DNA from: DATMER01 sp035536935
Lineage (GTDB): Bacteria > Acidobacteriota > Thermoanaerobaculia > Multivoradales > UBA5704
Reading direction: 5' to 3'
DNA length: 64,000 nt
Assembly (NCBI GenBank): GCA_035536935.1
Contig: DATLNC010000180.1
Location: forward strand, 1-64,000
Shown: piece by piece, positions 16,140-24,574 of the stretch
How the letters are laid out: every line of letters starts with the position of its first letter
How positions within the stretch are numbered: position 1 is the first letter of the stretch
Made by a program: the position numbers and the translations under genes
The notes under the pieces: generated by a model
What the model saw: the letters and a program-made list of their open reading frames with translations, nothing else
Told to the model about the DNA's origin: nothing
The model's database searches: none

Positions 16140-16506
16140 CCGTTTGTACGTGCTGAGGGTCGTCGCGCGCTTCGAGGCGGCGCATCACCTGACCTCTTAC
16201 AGGGGTAAGCCGGAGCCGAACCACGGCCACTCCTGGCGGGTGGAGGCGGTGCTGGCCGCGGCGGAGCTGGACGGCGAGGGCATGGCCTTCGACTTCGTGG
16301 AGGTCAAGACCGCCCTGCAGGAGCTCGCGGCGCGGTTCGACCACGGGGATATCAACACGGTGCCGCCGTTCGACGCGGTGAGCCCAACGACCGAGCGGGT
16401 CGCCGCCTGGTTCTTCGGCCGGCTCGCCGAGAGGCTGCCGGCCGCCCCCCTGGCAGAGGTTACGGTCTGGGAAGGGCCGGACTGCTCGGCGACGTACCGT
16501 CCATGA
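16129..16506 (+). CDS. 6-pyruvoyl-tetrahydropterin-synthase family, PTPS-III-like
   Basis: The 125-aa protein has the zinc-binding histidines of the PTPS/QueD fold (FEAAHHL near residue 18 and NHGHSW near 36), the conserved VEVKTALQEL helix, FDHGDIN (catalytic Asp/His) and a C-terminal WEGPDCSATY. The catalytic cysteine four residues before HGH in QueD (C-x3-HGH) is absent; instead there is Glu three residues before it (PEPNHGH). As I recall, E-x2-HGH marks PTPS-III, which makes 6-hydroxymethyl-dihydropterin and replaces FolB in folate synthesis. I therefore favour folate over queuosine. GTG 16129, TTG 16144 and GTG 16150 are all possible starts. Confidence 0.75.
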   Translation: MEGSRLYVLRVVARFEAAHHLTSYRGKPEPNHGHSWRVEAVLAAAELDGEGMAFDFVEVKTALQELAARFDHGDINTVPPFDAVSPTTERVAAWFFGRLAERLPAAPLAEVTVWEGPDCSATYRP

Positions 16507-16523
16507 TAGGTTTGTCAATAGCC

Positions 16524-17447
16524 ATGAAAAAGATCCTGCTTCCCCTGCTCCTGGTCCTTGCGCTCGGTGCATTGGCGTGCGGTGAGGACGCTCCTCCGGT
16601 AGCCACGCTCGAAGTGAGCCCCAAGAGCGTGCGCCTGCCGTTTCCCGAGCTGCACTCGATCCACCTGAGCTGGCAGCCATCGGCCCCGCTGGAAGGGTTC
16701 ACGGGCACGCCGACGGTGTTCGTCCACCTGCTCGACGACAACGGCAAGGTCGTGCGCACGTTCGACCACACCTTCCCGGACCGCTGGCGGGAAGGGACCG
16801 CGGTCGGCTACGACCTCAAGCTGTACCAGTCGGCGCTGTCGCCGGCGCTCAATCCGGGCCGCTACCGCCTGACCATCGGCCTGGCCGGCCAGGAGAAGCA
16901 GCGCTGGACGCTGGACGGGGTGGGGGAGCCGGTGGCGCGGCGCGAGTACCTGGCTGCCGAGGTGGATGTGCCGCCGCCGCCGCCCAACAAGAAGAGCGGT
17001 CCGCGCTTCACCTTCTCGGAGCACTGGCTACCGACCGAGCCCGGCGGCGACCGCCAGGTGCTGGCGCGGCGCTGGCTGACCGAGAGCGGGGGCGTGAGGG
17101 TGGCCGGTCTGCGCAAGCCCGGCCGCATCTGGCTGGTGCTCCGCATCCCGCCGCCCGAGATCGCGGGCGCTCTGAAGGTGAGGGAGGGCGGACAGCCGAC
17201 CGTGCGCATCGAGGGGAGCTGCGGCGACTTCGAAGCGAGCCTCTCCGGGCCGGGCATCCACGAGGTGGAGATGCCGCTGGTGGAGCCGCCGAAGAGCGGC
17301 CAGTGCCGGCTCGAGCTCAAGCCGAACTTCACCTTCGGCTCGCCGGCGCGCTCGGTCTCGCTGGAGAACGCCGCCTGGGCTCCGGACGCCGGTCAGCCGC
17401 GTGGGGCTGCCAAGGCCGGCGCCCCCAGCTCGCCTTCTGCGCCATGA
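16524..17447 (+). CDS. Putative lipoprotein of unknown function
   Basis: The 307-aa protein begins MKKILLPLLLVLALGALACG, a signal peptide ending in a cysteine; the lipobox (ALAC) is imperfect but acceptable. The mature part is beta-rich with phrases such as IHLSWQPSAPLEGFTGTPTV, VFVHLLDDNGKVV and GRYRLTIGLAG, which resemble the Ig-like modules of secreted glycan-related proteins. A Pro-rich hinge (PPPPPNKKSG) separates two halves, and the tail is Ala/Pro/Ser-rich. It starts 17 nt after the PTPS gene. An alternative start at 16503 adds seven residues. Function unknown. Confidence 0.75.
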   Translation: MKKILLPLLLVLALGALACGEDAPPVATLEVSPKSVRLPFPELHSIHLSWQPSAPLEGFTGTPTVFVHLLDDNGKVVRTFDHTFPDRWREGTAVGYDLKLYQSALSPALNPGRYRLTIGLAGQEKQRWTLDGVGEPVARREYLAAEVDVPPPPPNKKSGPRFTFSEHWLPTEPGGDRQVLARRWLTESGGVRVAGLRKPGRIWLVLRIPPPEIAGALKVREGGQPTVRIEGSCGDFEASLSGPGIHEVEMPLVEPPKSGQCRLELKPNFTFGSPARSVSLENAAWAPDAGQPRGAAKAGAPSSPSAP

Positions 17448-17454
17448 GCGCCCC

Positions 17455-18132
17455 ATGAAAGAAGCCCCCGGCCTCCTGCTCCTCCCGGAGCAGGAGCGCT
17501 ACCTGGAACGCCTTCTGCCGCCGCGCGATCCCCTCCTCCGGGAGATGGAGGAGCGCGCCGCGCGGGAGGACGTGCCCATCTCGGACCCCGAGGTCGGGCG
17601 TTTTCTTGGCATCCTCGCCCGCGCCACCGGAGCGCGGCTCATCGTGGAGATCGGCACCGCCATCGGCTACGGCGCCCTCTGTCTCGCCCGCGGCGCGCCA
17701 GAGGCCCGGGTCGTCAGCATCGACACCGATCCTGAGCGCCTCGCGGTGGCCCGGGGATACCTGGAGCGGGCCGGCGTGGCCGGCCGCGTCGAGCTGATCG
17801 AAGGCGCGGCGCTGGAAGTCCTCCCCCGGCTGTCAGGACCCTTCGACCTGGCCTACGTGGACGCGGTCAAGAAGGAATACCGGCGCTATCTCGACCAACT
17901 GGTCCCGAAGCTGAGGGTGGGAGGGGTGGTGGCGCTGGACAACCTGCTCTGGAAGGGGCGGGTCGCCGATCCCCCGGACGAGGACGACGCGGACGCCGAT
18001 GCGCTGCGGGCTTTCAACGGCTATCTGATGATGCACCCGCAGCTCCAGTCCGTGGTGCTGCCGTTCGGGGATGGGCTGGGGGTGGCTACGAAGGTGAAGC
18101 CCACCGTGATGGAGATGGGCGGGCCGTACTGA
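17455..18132 (+). CDS. Class I O-methyltransferase (COMT-like)
   Basis: This 225-aa enzyme belongs to the O-methyltransferase 3 family that methylates catechols and related small molecules with SAM. Landmarks are VEIGTAIGYGALCLARG (SAM motif I, residues ~62-78), VVSIDTDPERLAVARGYLER, GPFDLAYVDAVKKEYRRYLD (the metal-binding Asp in YVDA) and GGVVALDNLLWKGRV (second metal ligands Asp-Asn). The start ATG 17455 follows the lipoprotein stop by 8 nt; an upstream frame would overlap that gene. Natural substrate unknown. Confidence 0.9.
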   Translation: MKEAPGLLLLPEQERYLERLLPPRDPLLREMEERAAREDVPISDPEVGRFLGILARATGARLIVEIGTAIGYGALCLARGAPEARVVSIDTDPERLAVARGYLERAGVAGRVELIEGAALEVLPRLSGPFDLAYVDAVKKEYRRYLDQLVPKLRVGGVVALDNLLWKGRVADPPDEDDADADALRAFNGYLMMHPQLQSVVLPFGDGLGVATKVKPTVMEMGGPY

Positions 18133-18140
18133 TCCCATTT

Positions 18141-18182
18141 CCCCCTCTCCCCAGCCCTCTCCCCCGTGCCGGGGGAGAGGGA
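18141..18182. repeat. CCCTCTCCCC-type hairpin repeat
   Basis: CCCCCTCTCCCCAGCCCTC is followed by a stem built from TCCCCC and GGGGGAGAGGG. It lies between the convergent ends of the methyltransferase and kinase genes. The copy at 21423-21468 carries the same parts inverted. It probably works as a bidirectional terminator. Confidence 0.65.
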
Positions 18183-18184
18183 GC

Positions 18185-20878
18185 CTACCCCACCTTACCC
18201 CGCGCCGCTTCCAGCCGCTGCCTGAGCTCCTGGGCATTCGCCGGCCGCCGGCTCTTGTGGCGGTTGAGGGCCACCCGGAAGAAATCTGCCAGCTCGTCGC
18301 CGTACTCGGGGCAGACCTGGGAAAGGTCGGGGACCCGGCCCATGCGGATGCGCGTCGCGGTCTGGCGCGGATCGGCGCTGCTGAAGACCTTGCGGCCGAG
18401 CAGGCACTCGTAGAGCACGATGGCGAGGCTCCATAGGTCGAACAGGGCGTCGGGCGTCTTGCCCTCCAGGGCCTCGGGACAGAGGTAGGAGAGGGTCCCG
18501 ACCAGCGGCCTCGAGAGCGGGGTGATCCCGTCGATGTGCGTCCACAGCGAGCTGGACGGAATGAGGGAAGGATCGCCGGCGATGCGCTCCATCTCCCCCT
18601 CCTCGCGCTCCCTCCGCAGGTCGTACATCAGCCTCGCGATGCCGAAGTCCATCAGCTTGGGCGTGCCGTCCCGGGTGTAGCCGATGTTGCTCGGCTTGAT
18701 GTCGCGGTGGAGGATGTCCGCGCTGTGGAGGTGGCCGAGGGCGTCGGCCATGCGCAGGCCGAGCTCGACCGTCTCCACGGCGGAGAGGCGGCCGCGGTCG
18801 AGAAGGCGATGGGCGAGGGTGCCCCCCTCGAGCAGCTCCATGACCAGGATCGGCGTGCCCTGCCAGGTCTCCATGCCGTAGACCGGGGCGAGATACGAGT
18901 GCGAGACCGACGCGGCGGTGCGCGCCTCGCGCCGCAGCCGCATGGCATCCTCGGGCGAGACCCGGCGCAGGGTCTTTACCGCCACCGGACGTCCCAGGGA
19001 GAGGTCGGAGCCCCGGTAAACCACGCCCATGCCGCCGATGCCGATGCGCTTTTCGAAACGGAACTTGCCGGGGAGCACGTACGGGACGTGGGAAGGCTCC
19101 AGCCGCCTGCTGCAGGCGCTGCACAGGACCGTGTACGAGGGGTAGAGCTTGCCGCAGTTCGCGCACTCGCGGGCCAGCTCGGTGAGCGCGATCGGCTCGG
19201 CAGCGGTGTCGTCATCTTTCGGCTTATCCAGCGGCGTGCCGCGCGGGTGGCGCAGGACCGGCGTGGCGGTCGATCGGGTCGTCTGCTCCAGCTCGATCAC
19301 CCAGGCGGCGCTGTTCGCGATGGCCCGCAGGAGCTCGCGGTCTTCCTTGAGGAAGGGGAGGCCGCTGCGCTTCTCACCCAGGCCGAGCATGCCCAACAGC
19401 GAGCCGTCCCGCGCCAGGATGGGGACGATCAGCTTGAAGCCGCTGTCGACGAGCCAGTGGCGGTCGCGGTCCGGCAGTCTGGCCAGCGGTCCGCGCGGGT
19501 CGTCGAGATCGATGGCAAGGGGCTCGCTGGCGTCGGAGACCAGGATCGCGAGCGGCGAGGAGCCGTCCAGGCGGCGGCTGCGCTGCCGCGGCTCGGCCAG
19601 GACGCCCGAGCGCGGGTCCAGGATCAGCAGGGAGACCACGTCCAGGTGGAGCGCCAGGTCCACCTGCTCGGCGATCAGCGAAGCCAGGGCCGCGGTTCCC
19701 GAGGTGCCGCGCACCCGCTCCAGCAACTGGGTGAGGACCCGCCGGGCGTCGTACTGCTCGCGGAAGAAGCGCCGGTCGATCATCTCGATCAGCGTCTTGC
19801 GGTAGTGCAGCGCGGCGAAGCCGATGACCGTGGCCGAGACGAGCAGCGGCAGCCGCGGGCCGGAGAAGATCTGGACCAGATTCTGTTGACGGTGCTGGTA
19901 GAAATAGACGGCCAGAGCGGCGAGCGGCACGGCGGCGAGGACGATCGTGGTGTAGCGAGCGAGCGCGTACTGTGCCGCGCGGCGGGCGAGCAGCCGCACG
20001 TCGAGGATCTGGTGCACCAGGACGGAGTAGGGGGTGAGTAGAGGAAGCATCACAACCAGGCCGGTGTGGACCAAGATAATGGCGTGGTCCAGCGCGGGAT
20101 GGGTGTCCTTGTACGTCTGGTAAGGGGGATAGAACAGGCCAGCGAGGATCTCGGCCAGCGTGGGGACCGTCGACAGGGCCAGCGCCTGGAGGAAGAGGCG
20201 GATCCGGCGCTGCTCGACCCCCTGCAGATTCCGGGACCGCCAGTAGAGGAAGACGAACGCCCCCACGGTCAGCGGCAGCAGCACGCTGTAGTACAGCCCC
20301 TTGCCGCGCATGGGGACGAGCCCATCCAGCGGTCCCGGCTTCATGAGGAAGTTCAACAGGTTGAGCGCGAAGAGCACCGACCCCGCTCCCAGGCTGGTGA
20401 GCACGGCTGTGCGGATCCGGCGCTGTCCCTGCTGAGAGACCAGCGGGTGCGGGAAGTCGCGGGCGAAGCACCAGAGGAAGAAGGCCATGAAGGCATCCAT
20501 CTCCATCGAATCGAGGAAGTCCATCAAGCCAGTGCCGGGATAGCCTTGAGCCACGAAGGTGCGCATCGGCCGGTTCAGGAAGGCGGTGGCGGCCATGAGG
20601 AAGAAGCCGCCGAGGTGCTCGGCCCGGATGTCGCCGCGGTTGCCAAAGATCAGGAGGATGCCGGTCGCCAGGAACGGCACGGCAAAGACGGCGTGGAAGT
20701 ACCAGGGATAGACGGGATCATTGATGTGGCCATGGGCGACGAGGAGAGCAAACAGCCCCGCTCCCGCCTTGATCAAGGCGAGGAGCGGGAGCAACCGTTT
20801 CCAGAGACCACTGCTCAGCACGGCTTCCGCGAAGCCGCGCAGGTTCAGGGGGAGGGGGGTAGAGGTAGCGGCGGGCAA
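18185..20878 (-). CDS. 7TM-type sensor / GAF / zinc-ribbon / Ser-Thr kinase fusion
   Basis: The ~897-aa protein has about eight N-terminal membrane helices (to residue ~340), a cytoplasmic GAF-like domain (~385-540, RVRGTSGTAALASLIAEQVD onward), a four-cysteine zinc ribbon C-x2-C-x14-C-x2-C (~569-589) and a C-terminal Hanks-type kinase. Kinase motifs are GIGGMGVVYRG (~615), VAVKTL (catalytic Lys), HRDIKPSN (~728) and DFGIARL (~744). It probably turns a membrane or small-molecule signal into Ser/Thr phosphorylation. Other eukaryote-like bacterial kinases place the sensor after the kinase; here it comes first. The start is uncertain: TTG 20878 overlaps the upstream gene by 34 nt and GTG 20821 is an alternative. 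Confidence 0.88.
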   Translation of the reverse strand: MPAATSTPLPLNLRGFAEAVLSSGLWKRLLPLLALIKAGAGLFALLVAHGHINDPVYPWYFHAVFAVPFLATGILLIFGNRGDIRAEHLGGFFLMAATAFLNRPMRTFVAQGYPGTGLMDFLDSMEMDAFMAFFLWCFARDFPHPLVSQQGQRRIRTAVLTSLGAGSVLFALNLLNFLMKPGPLDGLVPMRGKGLYYSVLLPLTVGAFVFLYWRSRNLQGVEQRRIRLFLQALALSTVPTLAEILAGLFYPPYQTYKDTHPALDHAIILVHTGLVVMLPLLTPYSVLVHQILDVRLLARRAAQYALARYTTIVLAAVPLAALAVYFYQHRQQNLVQIFSGPRLPLLVSATVIGFAALHYRKTLIEMIDRRFFREQYDARRVLTQLLERVRGTSGTAALASLIAEQVDLALHLDVVSLLILDPRSGVLAEPRQRSRRLDGSSPLAILVSDASEPLAIDLDDPRGPLARLPDRDRHWLVDSGFKLIVPILARDGSLLGMLGLGEKRSGLPFLKEDRELLRAIANSAAWVIELEQTTRSTATPVLRHPRGTPLDKPKDDDTAAEPIALTELARECANCGKLYPSYTVLCSACSRRLEPSHVPYVLPGKFRFEKRIGIGGMGVVYRGSDLSLGRPVAVKTLRRVSPEDAMRLRREARTAASVSHSYLAPVYGMETWQGTPILVMELLEGGTLAHRLLDRGRLSAVETVELGLRMADALGHLHSADILHRDIKPSNIGYTRDGTPKLMDFGIARLMYDLRREREEGEMERIAGDPSLIPSSSLWTHIDGITPLSRPLVGTLSYLCPEALEGKTPDALFDLWSLAIVLYECLLGRKVFSSADPRQTATRIRMGRVPDLSQVCPEYGDELADFFRVALNRHKSRRPANAQELRQRLEAARGKVG

Positions 20879-21174
20879 ATGGGTGTACTCGACTCGGCCT
20901 GAACCTGGACTGCCGACTCATAGACCAGCGTCACGGTGATCGTGGGGGAGCCCTGCAGGACTGCCTTCAGGGCCGCCAGGCTGCCGATCGCACGGATGCG
21001 GTCCAGCACCTGGAGCGCGGTGGTCCCCCAGTCAGCTACGACAGCGGGCGTGATGGCATTGTAATACCAGCGGTGCAGCTCGAGGGCTGCCTCTTGTGAA
21101 ACGCGGATGGCACCGGCCCCCTGGCCGAAGGCCACGTAGACTTGCGCCATGATTCCGTCCTGGGTGTAAGTCAT
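20845..21174 (-). CDS. Small conserved protein of unknown function
   Basis: The 109-aa protein starts at ATG 21174 behind GGAGAG. It reads MTYTQDGIMAQVYVAFGQG, then RVSQEAALELHRWYYNAITP, then a helical half (TTALQVLDRIRAIGSLAALK) and a short Pro-rich tail. It has no signal peptide or membrane helix. It lies directly upstream of, and slightly overlaps, the membrane kinase gene, so the two are likely co-transcribed and may function together. No family is recognised; an upstream ATG at 21198 is less likely. Confidence 0.6.
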   Translation of the reverse strand: MTYTQDGIMAQVYVAFGQGAGAIRVSQEAALELHRWYYNAITPAVVADWGTTALQVLDRIRAIGSLAALKAVLQGSPTITVTLVYESAVQVQAESSTPICPPLPLPPSP

Positions 21175-21339
21175 TCGAATCTCTCCTTTTTCGAACAAAG
21201 AGCATGAAAGTACGCCGGTCTCTGGATCCGACAGCGTGCGCCCCTATCCGAAAACAAGAGAAACGAAACCAGAAGAAAGGTTAGAGCCGGAACGGGGGAT
21301 AGTCAAGCGGAGGCGAAAATACATCCGGGCCGCAGGCCG

Positions 21340-21398
21340 TGTAGGGGCGGCCCTTGTGGCCGCCCTCCGGAAGGGCACCCACAAGGGGTGCCCCTACA
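21340..21398. repeat. 59-bp dispersed palindrome, copy 2
   Basis: This is the inverted copy of the element at 3730-3788. It has TGTAGGGGC / GCCCCTACA ends and inner arms CCCTTGTGG / CCACAAGGG. The A-T pair of copy 1 in the inner arm is a G-C pair here. The 21175-21483 gap holds this element, the hairpin at 21423 and nothing else I can recognise. Confidence 0.85.
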
Positions 21399-21422
21399 GG
21401 GGGATGCCGGCCGGTGATCCGG

Positions 21423-21468
21423 CCCCCTCTCCCCGCGCAGGGCGGGGGAGAGGGCTGGGGAGAGGGGG
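21423..21468. repeat. CCCTCTCCCC-type hairpin repeat
   Basis: CCCCCTCTCCCC and GGGGAGAGGGGG form arms around GCGGGGGAGAGGGCT. It lies 16 nt after the redoxin stop codon and probably terminates that operon. Confidence 0.65.
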
Positions 21469-21483
21469 GATGGGATCAACCGA

Positions 21484-22074
21484 TCAGTATTTGACTGAGC
21501 AGCCGTAAGGCTTCGTGGCCGCCGGGTCGACCTTCTTGCCGGCCAGCTCCGCGACCAGGCCGCCGTTCACGAAGTTCACTCTCTGGGTTTTATCCTTGCG
21601 GCCGCTCGGATCGTCGTCGATCGCGCCGTTGTAGGCGATCTTTCCCTGCTCGTCGACGATGAACATGTGGGGCGTGGTCTTGGCGTCGTAGGCCTTGCCG
21701 ACCTTGCCGGTCTCGTCATAGAGCACTGTGTAGTCGACGCCGTTCTTCTGCGCCCAGGCCTTGTGGTCGGCCGGCTGGAGGAAGTCGCGATGGTCGGCGT
21801 TGGTGCTGTTGATCCCCAGCCAGACCACGCTGCCGTATTTCCTGGACAGGCTGCTCATGGTTTTCTCGCGGGCGTGGCGGTCCGAGAACGGGCAGTTGGG
21901 ATTGAGCCACTCGAGGACCACGACCTTGCCCTTGTAGTCGGCCAGGGAGTGGGTCTTGCCGTTCAGGTCCTTGAGCTGGAAGGCGGGGGCGGTCTCTCCC
22001 ACGGCGCCGCCGGCGAGGGCCGGGCCGGCGGTCAGGGCGAGCAGGAGCAGCATCGTCAGGGTAATCTTTTTCAT
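21484..22074 (-). CDS. Exported redoxin (AhpC/TSA-type thioredoxin fold)
   Basis: The 196-aa protein has a signal peptide (MKKITLTMLLLLALTAGPAL) and a thioredoxin fold beginning VGETAPAFQLKDLNGKTHSL. The active site is NPNCPFSDRH, with one cysteine (C61) rather than C-x2-C, so it is peroxiredoxin-like; the only other Cys is near the C-terminus (YGCSVKY). The cis-proline region TTPHMFIVDEQGKIAYNGAI is present. It probably acts in the periplasm in thiol chemistry or peroxide removal. It lies 18 nt downstream of a DsbD-like membrane protein, which probably supplies electrons. Confidence 0.85.
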   Translation of the reverse strand: MKKITLTMLLLLALTAGPALAGGAVGETAPAFQLKDLNGKTHSLADYKGKVVVLEWLNPNCPFSDRHAREKTMSSLSRKYGSVVWLGINSTNADHRDFLQPADHKAWAQKNGVDYTVLYDETGKVGKAYDAKTTPHMFIVDEQGKIAYNGAIDDDPSGRKDKTQRVNFVNGGLVAELAGKKVDPAATKPYGCSVKY

Positions 22075-22092
22075 CGGGTAACCTCCTATGGG

Positions 22093-23292
22093 TCAGGCTT
22101 GGACAGTTTCTCCAGGGATGCGGTTGCGCTCGGCGAGCCAGGGCGCGGCCAGGGCGCAGCCGAGCAGGGCGACGAGGAGGCCGATCCGCAGAGCTCTACC
22201 GGATCGGCGGCGGAGCCAGGCGCAAAGGCCCATGGCCAGCAGGGCCAGCTCCACGGCCGCGAGCCCCTCGGGACGGATCTGGCGGGAGAGCAGGTAGAGC
22301 AGGCCCACCGTGGCTGCCGCGGCGGCGAAGCCCAAGAGCATTCTGCCATGGCCGTGGGAAGCGGCTGAGGACAGGAGCCCCCAGAGGCCGAGGGCGAGCA
22401 GGGCCGAGGCGACCGCGAGTCCGGCCGTGAGCATTGGACTGTTGAACGAGGCCCGAGGCGCCTCCTTGCGGCCGATCTGCTGCCGGGATTCCAGGTTGAG
22501 CGGCTCTCCGTTGCGGAGGAGGTGGGTGACCGTCCAGTCGACCGTGGTCGTGAACGGTACCTTGCCCTCCTCCCGGGGCTTCAGGGGGACGCGGTAGATC
22601 ACGCCGTTGTCCGTGGTCCGGGCAACAGGTTTGCCCGTGTCGAAAGCCTCGTGGCTCTCCAGGAAGACCTGGCTCTCCGGACCCGGGCGGGCGCCTTCGA
22701 CGCGGACTTCGAGGACCGGCGCGGAGGGCCGGCTCACATCCAGGGCCGCGGTCGTGGTCACTCCCTGGCCTGCGGGAATGGGGACGCTCGCCCAGGCGCG
22801 GTCGATCATCGAGGCGGTCCCGGCATCCGAAACGGGCGAGCCCAGCGGCTGGTCGAGGGTGAGCGTGTAGCGGTAGGGGACGCAGTCGACCTGGCAGACC
22901 AGGTAGTCCACGTCGGCGACCAGGCGCAGGCGGTCGGCCTGCGCGTCGAGCGTCGCTCTCACGGGATAGACCACCTCGTCCTCGTAGCCGAAGGCGACCA
23001 GGTCCCCGGGCAGCTCGAAGCGCTCGGGCGCCGGCCAGAGTAGCTCGGTCTCCCCCAGATCCTGAAAGACCACCACGGGCGGGAAGCCGGCGTCGCCGCT
23101 GTTCTTCCAGTAGACGTGCCACTCGGGCGCGAGCTTGAAGTGCAGGCCCATCCGCAGCTCGCCGCTTTGAGGGGCGACCTGCCAGGGCGTGACGAGCCGG
23201 ACGCGGGATTCCGCGTTCTCCGCCCACTCGCTGGCCGCGCCCCAGGCTTGGAGGGGTATGAGCAGGGCGAGGATGAGGAGCAGGGCCTTCAT
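22093..23292 (-). CDS. DsbD alpha-domain-like exported protein with four membrane helices
   Basis: The 399-aa protein has a signal peptide and then the periplasmic DsbD/ScsB N-terminal beta-sandwich: VHYWKNSGD-type segment WHVYWKNSGDAGFPPVV, LPGDLVAFGYEDEVVYPV and VDYLVCQVDCVPYR, with the redox pair C133-x3-C137. After residue ~285 come four short membrane helices (SALLALGLWGLLSS, AAATVGLLYLLS, ELALLAMGLCAWL, GLLVALLGCALAAPWLA). Standard DsbD has eight helices with a redox pair plus a thioredoxin domain; those are missing here. Its partner may be the redoxin just downstream. It is divergent from mtaB across 63 bp. Confidence 0.85.
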   Translation of the reverse strand: MKALLLILALLIPLQAWGAASEWAENAESRVRLVTPWQVAPQSGELRMGLHFKLAPEWHVYWKNSGDAGFPPVVVFQDLGETELLWPAPERFELPGDLVAFGYEDEVVYPVRATLDAQADRLRLVADVDYLVCQVDCVPYRYTLTLDQPLGSPVSDAGTASMIDRAWASVPIPAGQGVTTTAALDVSRPSAPVLEVRVEGARPGPESQVFLESHEAFDTGKPVARTTDNGVIYRVPLKPREEGKVPFTTTVDWTVTHLLRNGEPLNLESRQQIGRKEAPRASFNSPMLTAGLAVASALLALGLWGLLSSAASHGHGRMLLGFAAAAATVGLLYLLSRQIRPEGLAAVELALLAMGLCAWLRRRSGRALRIGLLVALLGCALAAPWLAERNRIPGETVQA

Positions 23293-23355
23293 GACGGCTT
23301 CCAATGTACGTGAAAACTCCGCGGCGGCGGGTAAATTTCCGGTAAATTCAGCCGC

Positions 23356-24561
23356 ATGCGGGTTTGCTTCACCCACCTCGGCTGCAAGCTCAACCAGGCG
23401 GAAACCGAGAGCCTGGCGCGGGATTTCCTCGCCGCCGGGCATCTGGTGGTGGGCTCGCCTGCCGAGGCCGACCTGCACGTCGTCAATTCGTGCACCGTCA
23501 CCCATACCGCGGCCCGAGCTTCCCGGAAGGCCGCCCGGCGCGGCCCGCGGACGGTCCTGACCGGGTGCCATGCCACAGTCGAAGAGGTCGCGGGAGTGGA
23601 CCTCGTCGTCCCCAATCCCGAGAAGGACCGGCTTCTCGAACACGTCCACGCGGCGTTCCCCGATCTGGCGCCTTCCGAAGTGCCGGTCCCCTGGGTCCAT
23701 CTGCCCTTCGGCCATACCCGCGCCCTGGTCAAGGTGGAGGACGGTTGCAACATGCGCTGCTCCTTCTGCATCATCCCCGCGACGCGGGGGCGCCAGCGCA
23801 GCCGGCCGCTCGCGGAGGTGGTGGAGGAGGTCCGGTGCCTGGTCGAAGCGGGCTACCGGGAGGTGGTGGTCACCGGAGTCCAGATCTCGGCCTACCGCTC
23901 CGGGGACGACCGGCTCTACGAGCTGGTCCGCGCGATCCTGGAGAGGACTGAGGTTCCGCGCCTGCGCCTCACCTCGATCGCGCCCTGGGACCTGGACGAG
24001 CGCCTGCTGGAGCTCTGGTCCGACCGCCGGCTCTGCCGGCACCTCCACCTGTCCTTGCAGAGCGGCTCGACCGGGACCCTGCGGCGGATGCGCCGGCCCT
24101 ACTCGGCCGAGGGGTACCTGGGCGTCCTGGACCGGGTGCGCTCCTCCATTCCGGGAGTCGCCATCACCACGGACGTGATCGTGGGCTTTCCCGGGGAATC
24201 TCCGGAGGAATTCGAGGAGAGCCTGGCCGCGGTGGAGGCCGCCCGCTTCGCCAAGGCGCACGTCTTCCCCTTCTCGCCCCGGCCTGGGACCGAGGCCGCG
24301 GACCTGCCCGGCCACGTTCATCCGGACGAGAAGAAAGCCCGCATGGAGCGCATGCTCGCCGTCGCGGATCGCGCCGAGCGGGATTTCTGGCTGTCCCACG
24401 TCGGACGGCGGGAAACGGTGCTCTGGGAGCGCGGTGGGCAGGGACTTACGGACAACTATCTCCGCGTGCACTGCCCCGAGGGCGCGTGGAACCAGTTCAG
24501 CGAGGTGGAGGTGGTGGGAGTTGCCGAGGACGGCGTGGTGGGATGCATCCGTGCATCCTGA
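23356..24561 (+). CDS. mtaB: tRNA t6A37 methylthiotransferase MtaB
   Basis: This radical SAM enzyme converts t6A37 to ms2t6A in tRNAs that read ANN codons. It is 401 aa, near the family's usual ~430. The N-terminal UPF0004 domain supplies three cluster cysteines (HLGCKLNQAE, VVNSCTVTH, VLTGCHATVE); the radical SAM core has C131-x3-C135-x2-C138 in GCNMRCSFC, followed by PATRGRQRSRP and TTDVIVGFPGESPEEF. The C-terminal TRAM-like end (FSEVEVVGV) is short. The start ATG 23356 lacks an obvious ribosome binding site. Confidence 0.93.
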   Translation: MRVCFTHLGCKLNQAETESLARDFLAAGHLVVGSPAEADLHVVNSCTVTHTAARASRKAARRGPRTVLTGCHATVEEVAGVDLVVPNPEKDRLLEHVHAAFPDLAPSEVPVPWVHLPFGHTRALVKVEDGCNMRCSFCIIPATRGRQRSRPLAEVVEEVRCLVEAGYREVVVTGVQISAYRSGDDRLYELVRAILERTEVPRLRLTSIAPWDLDERLLELWSDRRLCRHLHLSLQSGSTGTLRRMRRPYSAEGYLGVLDRVRSSIPGVAITTDVIVGFPGESPEEFEESLAAVEAARFAKAHVFPFSPRPGTEAADLPGHVHPDEKKARMERMLAVADRAERDFWLSHVGRRETVLWERGGQGLTDNYLRVHCPEGAWNQFSEVEVVGVAEDGVVGCIRAS

Positions 24562-24574
24562 TGGGCGGGCGGGC

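Noticed and set aside
21236..21508. A 90-codon plus-strand frame after the small gene at 20845
   Set aside because: It is composed almost entirely of the 59-bp palindrome and the CCCTCTCCCC hairpin.
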